From assembly GCA_016219965.1 (NCBI GenBank), contig JACRJM010000015.1:1-64000 (forward strand): 64,000 nucleotides of DNA. The letters run 5' to 3'. A model generated the notes under the pieces. The model was given only the letters and a program-made list of their open reading frames with translations. It was not told where the DNA came from and did no database searches. The DNA comes from Candidatus Schekmanbacteria bacterium. Lineage in GTDB: Bacteria; Schekmanbacteria; GWA2-38-11; J061. The position numbers and the translations under genes were made by a program. Positions within the stretch are counted from its first letter, which is position 1; every line of letters begins with the position of its first letter. Shown piece after piece: positions 43,375 to 52,179 of the stretch.

Positions 43375-44193
43375 ATGAATTATTATAAAAAAGTTATGTT
43401 TATTTTATTATTTTTTTGTTTGTCTATAGTAGGTGTTTTGCGTGCATCAGACGAATATATAATTGGAGAAGAAGATATTATTGAAATATCAGTTTGGAAG
43501 AATCCCGAATTAAGTAAAGTTGTTGTTGTGAGACCTGATGGAATGATTTCATTGCCACTTATAGATGATATCCAGGCTAAAGGCATGACAGCGCTTCAAT
43601 TGAGAGATAAGCTAATTGAAAAACTAACAAAATTTATTGAAGTCCCTGATATTACAGTCACTCTTAGAGAAATCAACTCATATAAAGTCTATGTTATATA
43701 TAACGGTCAAGGTCAATCTGGGGAATTTACTCTTAAACGAAATGTAAATCTTCTTCAGTTTTTCGCGAAAATCGGTGGTATTAAAGATATTGATTTGAAA
43801 CAGTCTTATATTCTTCGTGATAATAAAAAAATTGATGTGGATATGAACAAACTTATTGATGATAATGATTTGGCACAAAACATAGAATTAAAGCCAAATG
43901 ATACATTTTTTTTTCAGGATAAATTTTCTTCTCGAATCACTGTAATAGGGCAGGTACAGAAACCTGGTATTGTTAGCTACAGGAAAGGACTTACTTTGGT
44001 TGATGTTATATTGGAAAGTGGAGGAGTTACTGATTTTGCACGCTCTTCTGGTACAAAAGTAATTAGGAAGGCTGATGGGGAAGAAAAAATAATTAAAGTC
44101 GATATGGCTGATATATTGGAAGATGGAGAAATAGATAAAAATATTCCTGTAGAGCCTGGTGATACTGTGATTGTGCCAAAAGGATTCCTGTGA
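43375..44193 (+). CDS. Polysaccharide export protein (Wza/SLBB family)
   Basis: 272 aa. A signal sequence (residues 1-24) is followed by the Poly_export domain (YIIGEEDIIEISVWKNPELSK; VRPDGMISLPLIDDIQAKG) and two SLBB-type domains (VYNGQGQSG-like segment at about 105-160; ITVIGQVQKPGIVSYRKG at about 183-200). Such proteins form the periplasm-to-outer-membrane channel for capsule or EPS. There is no lipobox Cys, so it may rely on the adjacent barrel protein for the outer-membrane pore, as in systems with a short Wza. GGAGG precedes the ATG; the stop overlaps the next start (GTGA). Confidence 0.85.
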   Translation: MNYYKKVMFILLFFCLSIVGVLRASDEYIIGEEDIIEISVWKNPELSKVVVVRPDGMISLPLIDDIQAKGMTALQLRDKLIEKLTKFIEVPDITVTLREINSYKVYVIYNGQGQSGEFTLKRNVNLLQFFAKIGGIKDIDLKQSYILRDNKKIDVDMNKLIDDNDLAQNIELKPNDTFFFQDKFSSRITVIGQVQKPGIVSYRKGLTLVDVILESGGVTDFARSSGTKVIRKADGEEKIIKVDMADILEDGEIDKNIPVEPGDTVIVPKGFL

Positions 44194-45470
44194 CCTGTAT
44201 AAGAAAAACAATTTTACTTTTTTTGTTGGCTATTATTTTATCACTCTGTTTAATGGTGAATGCTAACTATTGTTGTGCCGGAGGTTTTGATTTACGTGGT
44301 TCTATTGGAGTTGATGAAGAATATAATGACAATGTTTTTCTGCTTCGTTCAAAAAAAATAGATGATTTCATGACTAGAGTGAGACCTATTGTTGATCTAA
44401 CATACAGAATTAATGAAAAAAATTATTTAGAAACTAGCTATTCAGGTGAGGCAATATTTCATAGGAAAAGCACACCCTATGTTAATGACGAAATGAGGCA
44501 TACCCTAGATTCTCGATTACAAATAGCTCCACTGAATAATGTAGTGTTATTTTTGAAAGATGATTACAGCGAAATCCCAATAGATACGCGTGAACCAGAT
44601 CGCTTTAAAGGTAGAAATCGTAACCTTACTGGAAAAAATGATTTCAATATTTCTTTGTCATATCTAAGGGATTATACTGCAACAATTAACACAGAATTTA
44701 AAGCCTATTATGATGATATAAGGATTAATTCTAATTCAATCAATAATAAAGAAACAGTGGGTTGTTCACTTCAATTGAATAAAATAATTTCAAATAATAC
44801 TTCTATTTTTGGAAAAGTTATTGCTGAATCAGTAAACCAGAGTATAGCATCTGATTATGATTTAATGTCATACCAGGGTGGTTTCACATATGAGCAACTT
44901 AAAAAACTTAAATTGTTTTTTACAGGTGGAGTAGTGAATAAAGATTATAAAACTGCAAAAAACCTCGATGAGTTTTTTTTAGAAGCAAATGGCGAATATG
45001 CAATACTTCAAAATTTATATTTAACTGGAAGTTTCAAAAAAGGTTTTGAAGATAATGAAGAAAGAAGAAATGCGAAAAAAAATGCATATGAACTTAAGAA
45101 TTATACTGTGGGGTTTGAATATAGGCTTATAGGAAATGGAGTGATAAAAGTTTCAGGTTTTTCGAATAAGAAAGATTTCAAACAAGCTAATAGAATGGAT
45201 AAGTCAAAAGGGTTAGGATTAGATGGGACTATTTTTTTTACAAAATTAATGTCATTCATGTTTAATGTAAATTACAGTAAAAGTAAATTTCTGTCAGAAG
45301 AACAGAATAGAAATGATAAAACTTTGCTGTTAGGATGTGGAATATTTATTCATCCTTTTAGTTGGCTGCAGACAGGAGTTCGCTATCTTAGGACAGATAG
45401 GAATTCGAATATTAATATAAGAGATTATATTGTGAACCGCTATACTTATAATATAACTTTATTGTTTTAA
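44190..45470 (+). CDS. Outer-membrane beta-barrel protein of the EPS export system
   Basis: 426 aa. A signal peptide (about residues 1-30, ending near CCAGG) precedes alternating amphipathic strands throughout, beginning FDLRGSIGVDEEYNDNVFL and ending NRYTYNITLLF. A terminal Phe after aromatic residues is the usual barrel-assembly signal. Size and place match the outer-membrane barrel proteins of XrtA-type EPS loci. GTG start, overlapping the export gene by 4 bp. It is probably the pore partner of the Wza-like protein. Confidence 0.75.
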   Translation: MTCIRKTILLFLLAIILSLCLMVNANYCCAGGFDLRGSIGVDEEYNDNVFLLRSKKIDDFMTRVRPIVDLTYRINEKNYLETSYSGEAIFHRKSTPYVNDEMRHTLDSRLQIAPLNNVVLFLKDDYSEIPIDTREPDRFKGRNRNLTGKNDFNISLSYLRDYTATINTEFKAYYDDIRINSNSINNKETVGCSLQLNKIISNNTSIFGKVIAESVNQSIASDYDLMSYQGGFTYEQLKKLKLFFTGGVVNKDYKTAKNLDEFFLEANGEYAILQNLYLTGSFKKGFEDNEERRNAKKNAYELKNYTVGFEYRLIGNGVIKVSGFSNKKDFKQANRMDKSKGLGLDGTIFFTKLMSFMFNVNYSKSKFLSEEQNRNDKTLLLGCGIFIHPFSWLQTGVRYLRTDRNSNINIRDYIVNRYTYNITLLF

Positions 45471-45479
45471 TAATGTGTT

Positions 45480-46994
45480 ATGGCTGAGACCTCTAAAATA
45501 CATTTAAGAGATTATGTGGAAATTCTTTATAAGAGAAGGTTCTATTTTTTATCTATATTCTTTTTGATGACTACGATAGTTACGATCATAAGCTATTTTC
45601 TACCAAAGGTTTATGTTTCGACTGCATTAATACTTATAGAAAAACAACAAGTTATCAAGAATATGGTTGGTGGTGAAGGTGTTTTGAGAGAGGATATGAA
45701 AAGTAAAATAATGACTTATAATGAAAGAATAATAAGTACAAATAATTTATTGAGTGTAATTAAAAAACTAGATCTGGATGTTAATTTAAAAACTCCAAGA
45801 GCAATGGAAAACATGATTAACAAGATCAGATCCAATATAGATGTAACAGTTAAAGGAATTAATTTATTTGAGATAACATATGAAGATGAAGATCCAAAAC
45901 TTGCTATGTTGATTACCAGGACTCTTACTGATAATTTTATCGAATCAACATTGAATGAATCTAGAACTCAAAGTCACTCAGTATTTGATTTTATTAAAGG
46001 CATGGCAGAACAATATAAGAAAAACTTGGAAGATTCAGAAAACACTCTTGAAAATTTTAAGAAACAGCACATAGGTGAACTTCCGGGAGAAGTAAATTCT
46101 AATCTGACAAAACTTTCACAATTCGACTCAATGTATACCGAAACAAAACTAGCGCTTGATGTAGCATTTCTGAAAAAGAAGAAAATTGAAGAACAGATTG
46201 AAAAAGAAAAACCCTTTATCAATCCTCAAGGAGATACACGAGAAAGATTAAAATCTCTCGAAGCAAAACTCGCTCAACTAATGTCTATGTATACAGAAAA
46301 TTATCCTGAGGTTAAGATGCTTAAAAAAATAATAGAAAACACTAAGAAACAGATAAGTGGAGAGATTCCTGATGGAACACCGGACAATCCTGAAATGGCT
46401 TTACCAAACCCCGTATATCAAAAATTAAAAGAATCATTAAGTGATGTAGAAATTGAAATAACTTCTTTGAATGGTAAACTTCAAAGCTATCAAAATAAGC
46501 TTAATGAATATTCTGATAAAGCTAAGTCAGTACCGGAACAGGAACAGGAACTTACAAAAATAACAAGAGACTATAAAGTAAATGAAGAGATTTATCAAAT
46601 GCTTTTGAGAAGACTTGAAGAAGCAAGAATAACAAAAGAACTTCAGGCTGATGAAGAAGGTGAAAAATACAGAATAGTAGATCCTCCTTTAACGCCTATT
46701 AATCCTATCAAACCCAATAGAGCAAGAATAATGCTTATTGGATTATTATTAGGAGTTGGAGCTGGTATAGGTATAGTTGTATTGCTTGAATATTTTGACC
46801 ATTCAATAAGAGAACTTAATGATGCCAAATCTTTTTTCCAAATTCCAATTTTAGGAACAATTCCCGAAATATTACTTGATGATGATGTTAAGAGGATAAA
46901 AAAATATAATATAAGAGCAGCCCTACTGGGATTTGTCTATCTGCTAATGTTATTTGCTCTTATTATAAGAGAGTTTTTAAAATATAATTCATAA
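45480..46994 (+). CDS. Polysaccharide chain-length determinant (Wzz/GNVR family)
   Basis: 504 aa. Wzz N-domain with a first helix at about 20-40, a large periplasmic coiled coil (residues 165-390, Glu/Lys/Leu-rich), the proline motif DPPLTPINPIKPNR and a second helix at about 420-440. An extra helix near the C-terminus (about 480-498) is seen. It resembles the XrtA-system chain-length proteins. There is no fused kinase; the kinase is the next gene. It would set polymer length together with that kinase. Confidence 0.85.
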   Translation: MAETSKIHLRDYVEILYKRRFYFLSIFFLMTTIVTIISYFLPKVYVSTALILIEKQQVIKNMVGGEGVLREDMKSKIMTYNERIISTNNLLSVIKKLDLDVNLKTPRAMENMINKIRSNIDVTVKGINLFEITYEDEDPKLAMLITRTLTDNFIESTLNESRTQSHSVFDFIKGMAEQYKKNLEDSENTLENFKKQHIGELPGEVNSNLTKLSQFDSMYTETKLALDVAFLKKKKIEEQIEKEKPFINPQGDTRERLKSLEAKLAQLMSMYTENYPEVKMLKKIIENTKKQISGEIPDGTPDNPEMALPNPVYQKLKESLSDVEIEITSLNGKLQSYQNKLNEYSDKAKSVPEQEQELTKITRDYKVNEEIYQMLLRRLEEARITKELQADEEGEKYRIVDPPLTPINPIKPNRARIMLIGLLLGVGAGIGIVVLLEYFDHSIRELNDAKSFFQIPILGTIPEILLDDDVKRIKKYNIRAALLGFVYLLMLFALIIREFLKYNS

Positions 46995-47016
46995 GTTATT
47001 TTAAGGATATAGATAC

Positions 47017-47841
47017 ATGAGCATAAAAAATGTTTTTCTAAATCTATTTCGAATGTCTTCATTTAAAAGAAAAAAGCCTGAGATTAATAATGATGTTGGG
47101 AATGTTGAATTAGAAGGAGATGCAGTAAATAGTTCAAAACAACTTAACTCAATTTTAGTATGCAACATGGATCAACGTTCTCCTATAGCAGAACAATACC
47201 GAAATTTAAGAAATCAAGTGTTATCAGAATCTAAAATAAATAATTACAAAATATTAAGCATAACGAGCTCAGTTAGAGATGAAGGTAAAACAACTACATG
47301 TGCAAATTTAGCCATCATGTTAGCAGCGAAACCAGAATTAAATATTCTAATTATAGATGGTGATATGAGAATGCCGTCATTGCACAAATTATTTGGGATC
47401 CAAAATGATAATGGACTTAGCGATTTGCTTCAGTATAAAGCGGAATTCGAGTCGTGTGTTAGAAATACTTTTATAGATAATTTAAAAATGTTACCCGCTG
47501 GTGAACTTCCAAGTAGTCCCTCTGAGCTTATTTCCTCAATGAAAATGCGTGAGTTGTTAAGCTATCTTAAAACGAGAAAAGATATAGACTATGTTCTGAT
47601 AGATACACCTCCACTAATACCAACTACAGATCCACGCGTTCTTGCTGTTTTGGTTGATGCGTCTATTTTGGTAGTTAAAGCAAATAAAACATTTAGGGAA
47701 GCTATTTCGCATAGTCTTTCACTTTTTGGAGGAGGGAAAGTGCTTGGTGTTGTGCTAAATAATCTTAGCGGGTTATCATCATATTATCCTTATTATTATT
47801 CATATGCATATGGATATGATGATTATGAAAAAGGAGAGTAG
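47017..47841 (+). CDS. Bacterial tyrosine kinase (CpsD/CapB family)
   Basis: 274 aa. A P-loop of the BY-kinase type: Walker A SSVRDEGKTTT (Lys91), Walker A' LIIDGDMRMP (Asp114, Asp116) and Walker B YVLIDTPPL. The last 20 residues hold nine Tyr (SSYYPYYYSYAYGYDDYE), the autophosphorylated tail that controls assembly with the chain-length protein. It stands directly after the Wzz gene, as in XrtA-type EPS loci where the kinase is a separate protein. Confidence 0.9.
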   Translation: MSIKNVFLNLFRMSSFKRKKPEINNDVGNVELEGDAVNSSKQLNSILVCNMDQRSPIAEQYRNLRNQVLSESKINNYKILSITSSVRDEGKTTTCANLAIMLAAKPELNILIIDGDMRMPSLHKLFGIQNDNGLSDLLQYKAEFESCVRNTFIDNLKMLPAGELPSSPSELISSMKMRELLSYLKTRKDIDYVLIDTPPLIPTTDPRVLAVLVDASILVVKANKTFREAISHSLSLFGGGKVLGVVLNNLSGLSSYYPYYYSYAYGYDDYEKGE

Positions 47842-47874
47842 GTTGGAAACAGGGTTTCCCCTAAGGAGAAAATA

Positions 47875-48342
47875 TTGAGCAAAATTCTGTTTATTGATGA
47901 TGACGAAACCATGAGAGAAGCGGTTTCTAGAGCTATTGGAACTATGGGACATATCTGTGAGACTGCTGCAGATGGGTTTGAAGGATTAAAAAAAATTAAA
48001 GAGGAAAATTATGATCTTGTTATAACAGATATGCGTATGCCAAAACTGGATGGAAAGGAGTTTACAAAAAGAGCTATTCAATTTGACAAAGGAATATTAG
48101 TAATAGTTCTGACTGGTTATGGCTCAGTTGAATCGGCAGTTGAACTACTGAAACTTGGGGCATATGATTATTTAGAAAAACCCTTGAATTTCGAAGATCT
48201 CGAATTTGTAATTAATAGAGCCCTTGAAAAGAAAAAGATGGAAGGACAATTGAGTTTTTTTAAGGGAATGATATATACACTGATAATATCAATTCCTATC
48301 TGGCTTATACTTGGCATAATACTTGCTGCTTTTTTATCTTAA
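47875..48342 (+). CDS. Response regulator receiver domain with C-terminal membrane helix
   Basis: 155 aa. Receiver domain with acidic pocket FIDDDE (Asp8-10), phospho-acceptor Asp52 (VITDMRMPKLDG), switch Thr80 and Lys102, all intact. No DNA-binding or enzymatic output follows; residues 130-153 form one strongly hydrophobic helix (GMIYTLIISIPIWLILGIIL). A membrane-anchored stand-alone receiver is unusual. TTG start with AAGGAG 6 nt upstream. Its place between the tyrosine kinase and the glycosylphosphotransferase suggests it controls the export complex at the membrane; that is inference. Confidence 0.8.
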   Translation: MSKILFIDDDETMREAVSRAIGTMGHICETAADGFEGLKKIKEENYDLVITDMRMPKLDGKEFTKRAIQFDKGILVIVLTGYGSVESAVELLKLGAYDYLEKPLNFEDLEFVINRALEKKKMEGQLSFFKGMIYTLIISIPIWLILGIILAAFLS

Positions 48343-48356
48343 CTTGAAGTATCAAA

Positions 48357-49745
48357 ATGTACACTATACTGAATATCCCGATTAGAAAAACGCGATTATT
48401 GGGATTTTTGTTGTTTCTAAGTGAGACAATTCACATAATAATTTTTTTTTGTGTTGCGGCTTACATTCGCTATAATAGTTTTCATGATATTTCAAAACAG
48501 TTGTATTTAATCCCAATTTTCTGCCTCGTATATACTTCCTTCCTCTATTTCTTTGATTTTTATAATTTAGAGTTTAGGATCACAAAGATCGGACTTATGA
48601 TCCGCATAGCAATGGTTGATATACTGGGAACGTGTCTGATTATAATGGGGTCATATTCATTTAATCTACTGATTGACAAAAAATTATTGTTCTATTGGTT
48701 TCTAATATTTCTTTTTTTATACCCTGTTTGGCGACAAATCTTTATTTTTATTACCAGGAAACCAATGAGACCAGAAAATATCTTGATAGTTGGTAACGAC
48801 TGGTCTGTGGAAGAGCTTATTAAAGAGATAAATTACTCTCGATTTTCTTCTTATGATATAAAAAGTATTTTGAGTGAGAATAACAATGATCCCGCGGAAA
48901 TAGAGGGAGTTAAAGTTATTAATGGATCTTACAATTTAAAGGCACTCGTTAAAGATCTTTCTATAGATAAAGTAGTTGTATCAACTTACAAGGAAATGCA
49001 CAAAGACCTAATAACAGAACTTTTAGATTGTAGATTAATGGGAATTGAAATTATTGAGCTCCCTAACTTTTACAGAAAAATTACAGGGAAGATACCAGTA
49101 AGGCATTTTCAGAATTCTTGGTTTATTTTTTCAAATGGTTTTGAAAGAATAAGAAAGCCTTTTGTATTTAAGGTTAAGAGAATAATAGATATTTTTCTCA
49201 CAATAGTAGGATTAATAATTGCGGCACCATTGATGGTAATAATAGCAATACTTATAAAGCTTGATTCAGACGGTTCAGTTTTTTATGTTCAAGAACGTCT
49301 AGGGCTTAATGAGAAACCATTTAAACTAATAAAATTTCGTTCAATGACAAAAGATGCTGAAAAAGAATCAGGTCCTGTTTGGTCAATGAAAAATGATTCA
49401 CGTGTTTCCCGTGTTGGAAGGTTATTGAGACCGACAAGGCTGGACGAAATTCCTCAGCTTCTAAATGTTTTAAAAGGTGAAATGACCTTTGTGGGGCCGA
49501 GGCCGGAAAGGCCTTTTTTTATTGAAAGATTAAAAAAACAAATACCATATTATTCTCTAAGATTTGCTGTTAAACCAGGTATCACAGGATGGGCTCAGGT
49601 TAAATATCATTATGGAGATTCAGTTGAGGATGCTCTAGAAAAACTTCAATACGATTTATATTATATCCAAAACATATCTCTTATATTAGATATATATATA
49701 CTGCTTAGAACGATTATGGTTGTTCTGAGTGGAAAAGAAAGATAA
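48357..49745 (+). CDS. Polyprenyl glycosylphosphotransferase (EPS initiating enzyme)
   Basis: 462 aa. Four or five N-terminal helices, a CoA-binding-like central domain (ENILIVGNDWSVEELI) and the C-terminal bacterial sugar transferase domain (from about 275): RIIDIFLTIVGLI, SDGSVFYVQERLG, KLIKFRSMTKDAE, LDEIPQLLNVLKGEM, FVGPRPERP and PGITGWAQV. It transfers a sugar-1-phosphate to undecaprenyl phosphate, the committed EPS step, and resembles XrtA-type EpsB-like enzymes. It follows the membrane receiver protein by 14 bp. Confidence 0.9.
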   Translation: MYTILNIPIRKTRLLGFLLFLSETIHIIIFFCVAAYIRYNSFHDISKQLYLIPIFCLVYTSFLYFFDFYNLEFRITKIGLMIRIAMVDILGTCLIIMGSYSFNLLIDKKLLFYWFLIFLFLYPVWRQIFIFITRKPMRPENILIVGNDWSVEELIKEINYSRFSSYDIKSILSENNNDPAEIEGVKVINGSYNLKALVKDLSIDKVVVSTYKEMHKDLITELLDCRLMGIEIIELPNFYRKITGKIPVRHFQNSWFIFSNGFERIRKPFVFKVKRIIDIFLTIVGLIIAAPLMVIIAILIKLDSDGSVFYVQERLGLNEKPFKLIKFRSMTKDAEKESGPVWSMKNDSRVSRVGRLLRPTRLDEIPQLLNVLKGEMTFVGPRPERPFFIERLKKQIPYYSLRFAVKPGITGWAQVKYHYGDSVEDALEKLQYDLYYIQNISLILDIYILLRTIMVVLSGKER

Positions 49746-49755
49746 ATAATACAAG

Positions 49756-50673
49756 GTGCTTCCTATATCTACCCATAATGCCCTTACTATTGATGTTGAA
49801 GATTATTATCAGGTAAGTGCTTTTGAACATGTGGTTTCATACAGCGAATGGGGAAATTATCAATCTCGCGTTACAACAAATACCTTAAAGATCCTTAATC
49901 TTCTTGATGAATCAGGAACAAAAGCAACTTTTTTCATACTTGGGTGGATAGCTGAAAAGTTTCCTGAGATAGTAAGACAAATTAAGGAAAAAGGTCATGA
50001 AATCGCAAGTCACGGTTATAAGCATTCAATAATTTATAATTTTACTCCTGAGGAATTCAGAAATGATTTAAGAAAATCAAAATCTATATTAGAAAATTTG
50101 GTTGGAGTAAAAATAAAAGGATATAGAGCCCCGAGTTTTTCCATTACACATAACTCGATTTGGGCTTTAGAGATATTGTCTGAAGAAGGATTTGAATATG
50201 ACTCAAGTGTATTTCCTATTTATCATGATCGCTATGGGATTCCATCAGCACGTTTTCACCCTTATAAAATTTATCTAAATAATGGGAAAACAATATTTGA
50301 ATTTCCTCCACTTACGTATAGGTTTTTTGGAAAAAACTTACCGCTTGGAGGAGGAGGTTATATGAGACTTCTACCAGTACGCCTAATGATATGGCAACTG
50401 AAGAGAATTAATTTATGTAATATTCCAGGAGTTATTTATTTTCATCCGTGGGAGCTTGATCCAAACCAACCATTTATAGATTCTGGAAGTAAGCTAACTA
50501 ATTTAAGACACAAAATTGGTCTAAAGAAAATGGAGGAGAAAATAATAAAGCTTTTAAAACATATAAACTTTAGTTCTATTGATTTCATCATTAATAACTA
50601 TTCTTTCAATGATAAGGTTAATATTGCTGGCTTGCTAAGTAATAATTCTCATAAAAAATTAATAAATCTATAG
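49756..50673 (+). CDS. Polysaccharide deacetylase (XrtA-system type)
   Basis: 305 aa. NodB-fold: TIDVEDYYQVSAFEH at residues 7-21 (catalytic Asp), the metal motif SHGYKH, YRAPSFSI and a C-terminal FHPWELDP. The opening IDVEDYYQV and overall length match the exosortase-A-associated deacetylases. It would de-N-acetylate the EPS in the periplasm or at export. GTG start, 10 bp after the previous stop. Confidence 0.88.
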   Translation: MLPISTHNALTIDVEDYYQVSAFEHVVSYSEWGNYQSRVTTNTLKILNLLDESGTKATFFILGWIAEKFPEIVRQIKEKGHEIASHGYKHSIIYNFTPEEFRNDLRKSKSILENLVGVKIKGYRAPSFSITHNSIWALEILSEEGFEYDSSVFPIYHDRYGIPSARFHPYKIYLNNGKTIFEFPPLTYRFFGKNLPLGGGGYMRLLPVRLMIWQLKRINLCNIPGVIYFHPWELDPNQPFIDSGSKLTNLRHKIGLKKMEEKIIKLLKHINFSSIDFIINNYSFNDKVNIAGLLSNNSHKKLINL

Positions 50674-50688
50674 TTAGATAATTAATTT

Positions 50689-52167
50689 ATGTTAGAAATA
50701 TTAAAAAAACTTGGAAAACATTCAGCGATATACGCGTGTAGTGATATCTTAGAAAAATCAATAGGATTTCTTCTTATCCCTCTATATACAAAGTATCTTA
50801 GTCCCGCCGATTATGGAATTATTGAACTTCTGTCAATAAATTTAAACATGATGATTCTTATTTCGGTTCAAGGGATGACATCATCTTTTTTTAGAGCTTA
50901 TTCATTTGACTGGGATAATGATATAGAAAGAAAGGAGGTAGTAACTACAGCGTATTTTTATACGGTTTTTTCTGCATTCGTTATTTTCAGTTTGTTGTAT
51001 CTACTATCAGAAAAAATAAGCATAATAGTATTTTCAGATTCTAAATATAATTTTCTTTTATCATTAACTTTCATATCTGGATTTTTTAGAGTTTCTACTT
51101 ATATCCCATTTCAAGTACTTAGAGCTAATTCAAAATCTATTACTTTTTCAATTATTAATTTCACACAATTTCTTATAGGGGTTAGTTTGAATATCTTTTT
51201 CGTAGTCTATCAAAGATTAGGAGCTAATGGAGTATTTTACGCGAATGTCATTGTTTCAATAACAACATCATTAATAACATTTATCGTAATTAAAAAACAT
51301 ATAATATTTTCATTTTCATTTGATAAACTTAAACGAATGTTGTCTTTTGGTCTACCCTATGTTCCTTCAGGAATATTTCTCTGGATTATAACGGTCTCAG
51401 ATCGATTTTTTATTCAATATTATTCTTCACAAACAGAGCTTGGTCTGTATTCGCTATCATATAAATTTTCAAAAATAGCTGATCTTTTATTTGTCAATCC
51501 ATTTATGCTTGTATGGCCATCAATTTATTTTCCTTTGGCAAAGGAGAAAAATGCAAGGGAATCGTTTTCCAAATTTATGAATATTTATTCGCTATTTATT
51601 GCATTTGGAGGATTGGGGCTAATTTTATTTACAGGGCCTGTAATTCATTTAATAACACCAAAAGCTTTTTGGAGGGCTAATGACGCTGTTTTCTTAATTG
51701 TATCTTCGTCTATTTTATACGGAGTACTTTTTGTTTTAAATGTGGGGATTGAGGTTACAAGAAAAACCAAATTAAATGTTATAACAATTGGCAGTTCAGC
51801 GTTTTTTAACCTTTTATTAAATTATCTTTTAATACCTTCTTATGGTATGATGGGGGCTGCAGTTGCTACATTTGCGTCCTATGTATTTATGATAATAGTC
51901 GCACAAAAAATAAATGAAAAATATTATCCTATAAAATATGACTGGAATAAAGTTTTTAAAGTAGTTTTTGCGTTTACAGTAAGTATTTCTCTTTCATTTA
52001 TTATAAAATCTGAAAATATATTAAATGATTTTTTATGTAAGTTACTGCTTTTATCTATATATCCAATTATACTATATTTTTTAAAATACTTCAGCATTGC
52101 AGAAATAAAATCAATTAGGGAACTGTCCTTTCAGTTTATAGAAAAATTTAAATTGAAAGTGACGTGA
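50689..52167 (+). CDS. Oligosaccharide flippase (Wzx/MATE superfamily)
   Basis: 492 aa with 12-14 helices. It opens with KHSAIYACSDILEKSIGFLLIPLYTKYL and SPADYGIIELLS, typical of polysaccharide biosynthesis proteins that move undecaprenyl-linked repeats across the inner membrane. It lies within the EPS operon, 15 bp after the deacetylase, which supports the role. It differs from the MurJ-like protein at 5875. Confidence 0.85.
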   Translation: MLEILKKLGKHSAIYACSDILEKSIGFLLIPLYTKYLSPADYGIIELLSINLNMMILISVQGMTSSFFRAYSFDWDNDIERKEVVTTAYFYTVFSAFVIFSLLYLLSEKISIIVFSDSKYNFLLSLTFISGFFRVSTYIPFQVLRANSKSITFSIINFTQFLIGVSLNIFFVVYQRLGANGVFYANVIVSITTSLITFIVIKKHIIFSFSFDKLKRMLSFGLPYVPSGIFLWIITVSDRFFIQYYSSQTELGLYSLSYKFSKIADLLFVNPFMLVWPSIYFPLAKEKNARESFSKFMNIYSLFIAFGGLGLILFTGPVIHLITPKAFWRANDAVFLIVSSSILYGVLFVLNVGIEVTRKTKLNVITIGSSAFFNLLLNYLLIPSYGMMGAAVATFASYVFMIIVAQKINEKYYPIKYDWNKVFKVVFAFTVSISLSFIIKSENILNDFLCKLLLLSIYPIILYFLKYFSIAEIKSIRELSFQFIEKFKLKVT

Positions 52168-52179
52168 GAAGATTTACCT

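Noticed and set aside
49756-50673. Upstream start for the deacetylase
   Set aside because: No ATG lies in frame near the conserved N-terminus; the GTG at 49756 places the NodB Asp motif at the usual distance.
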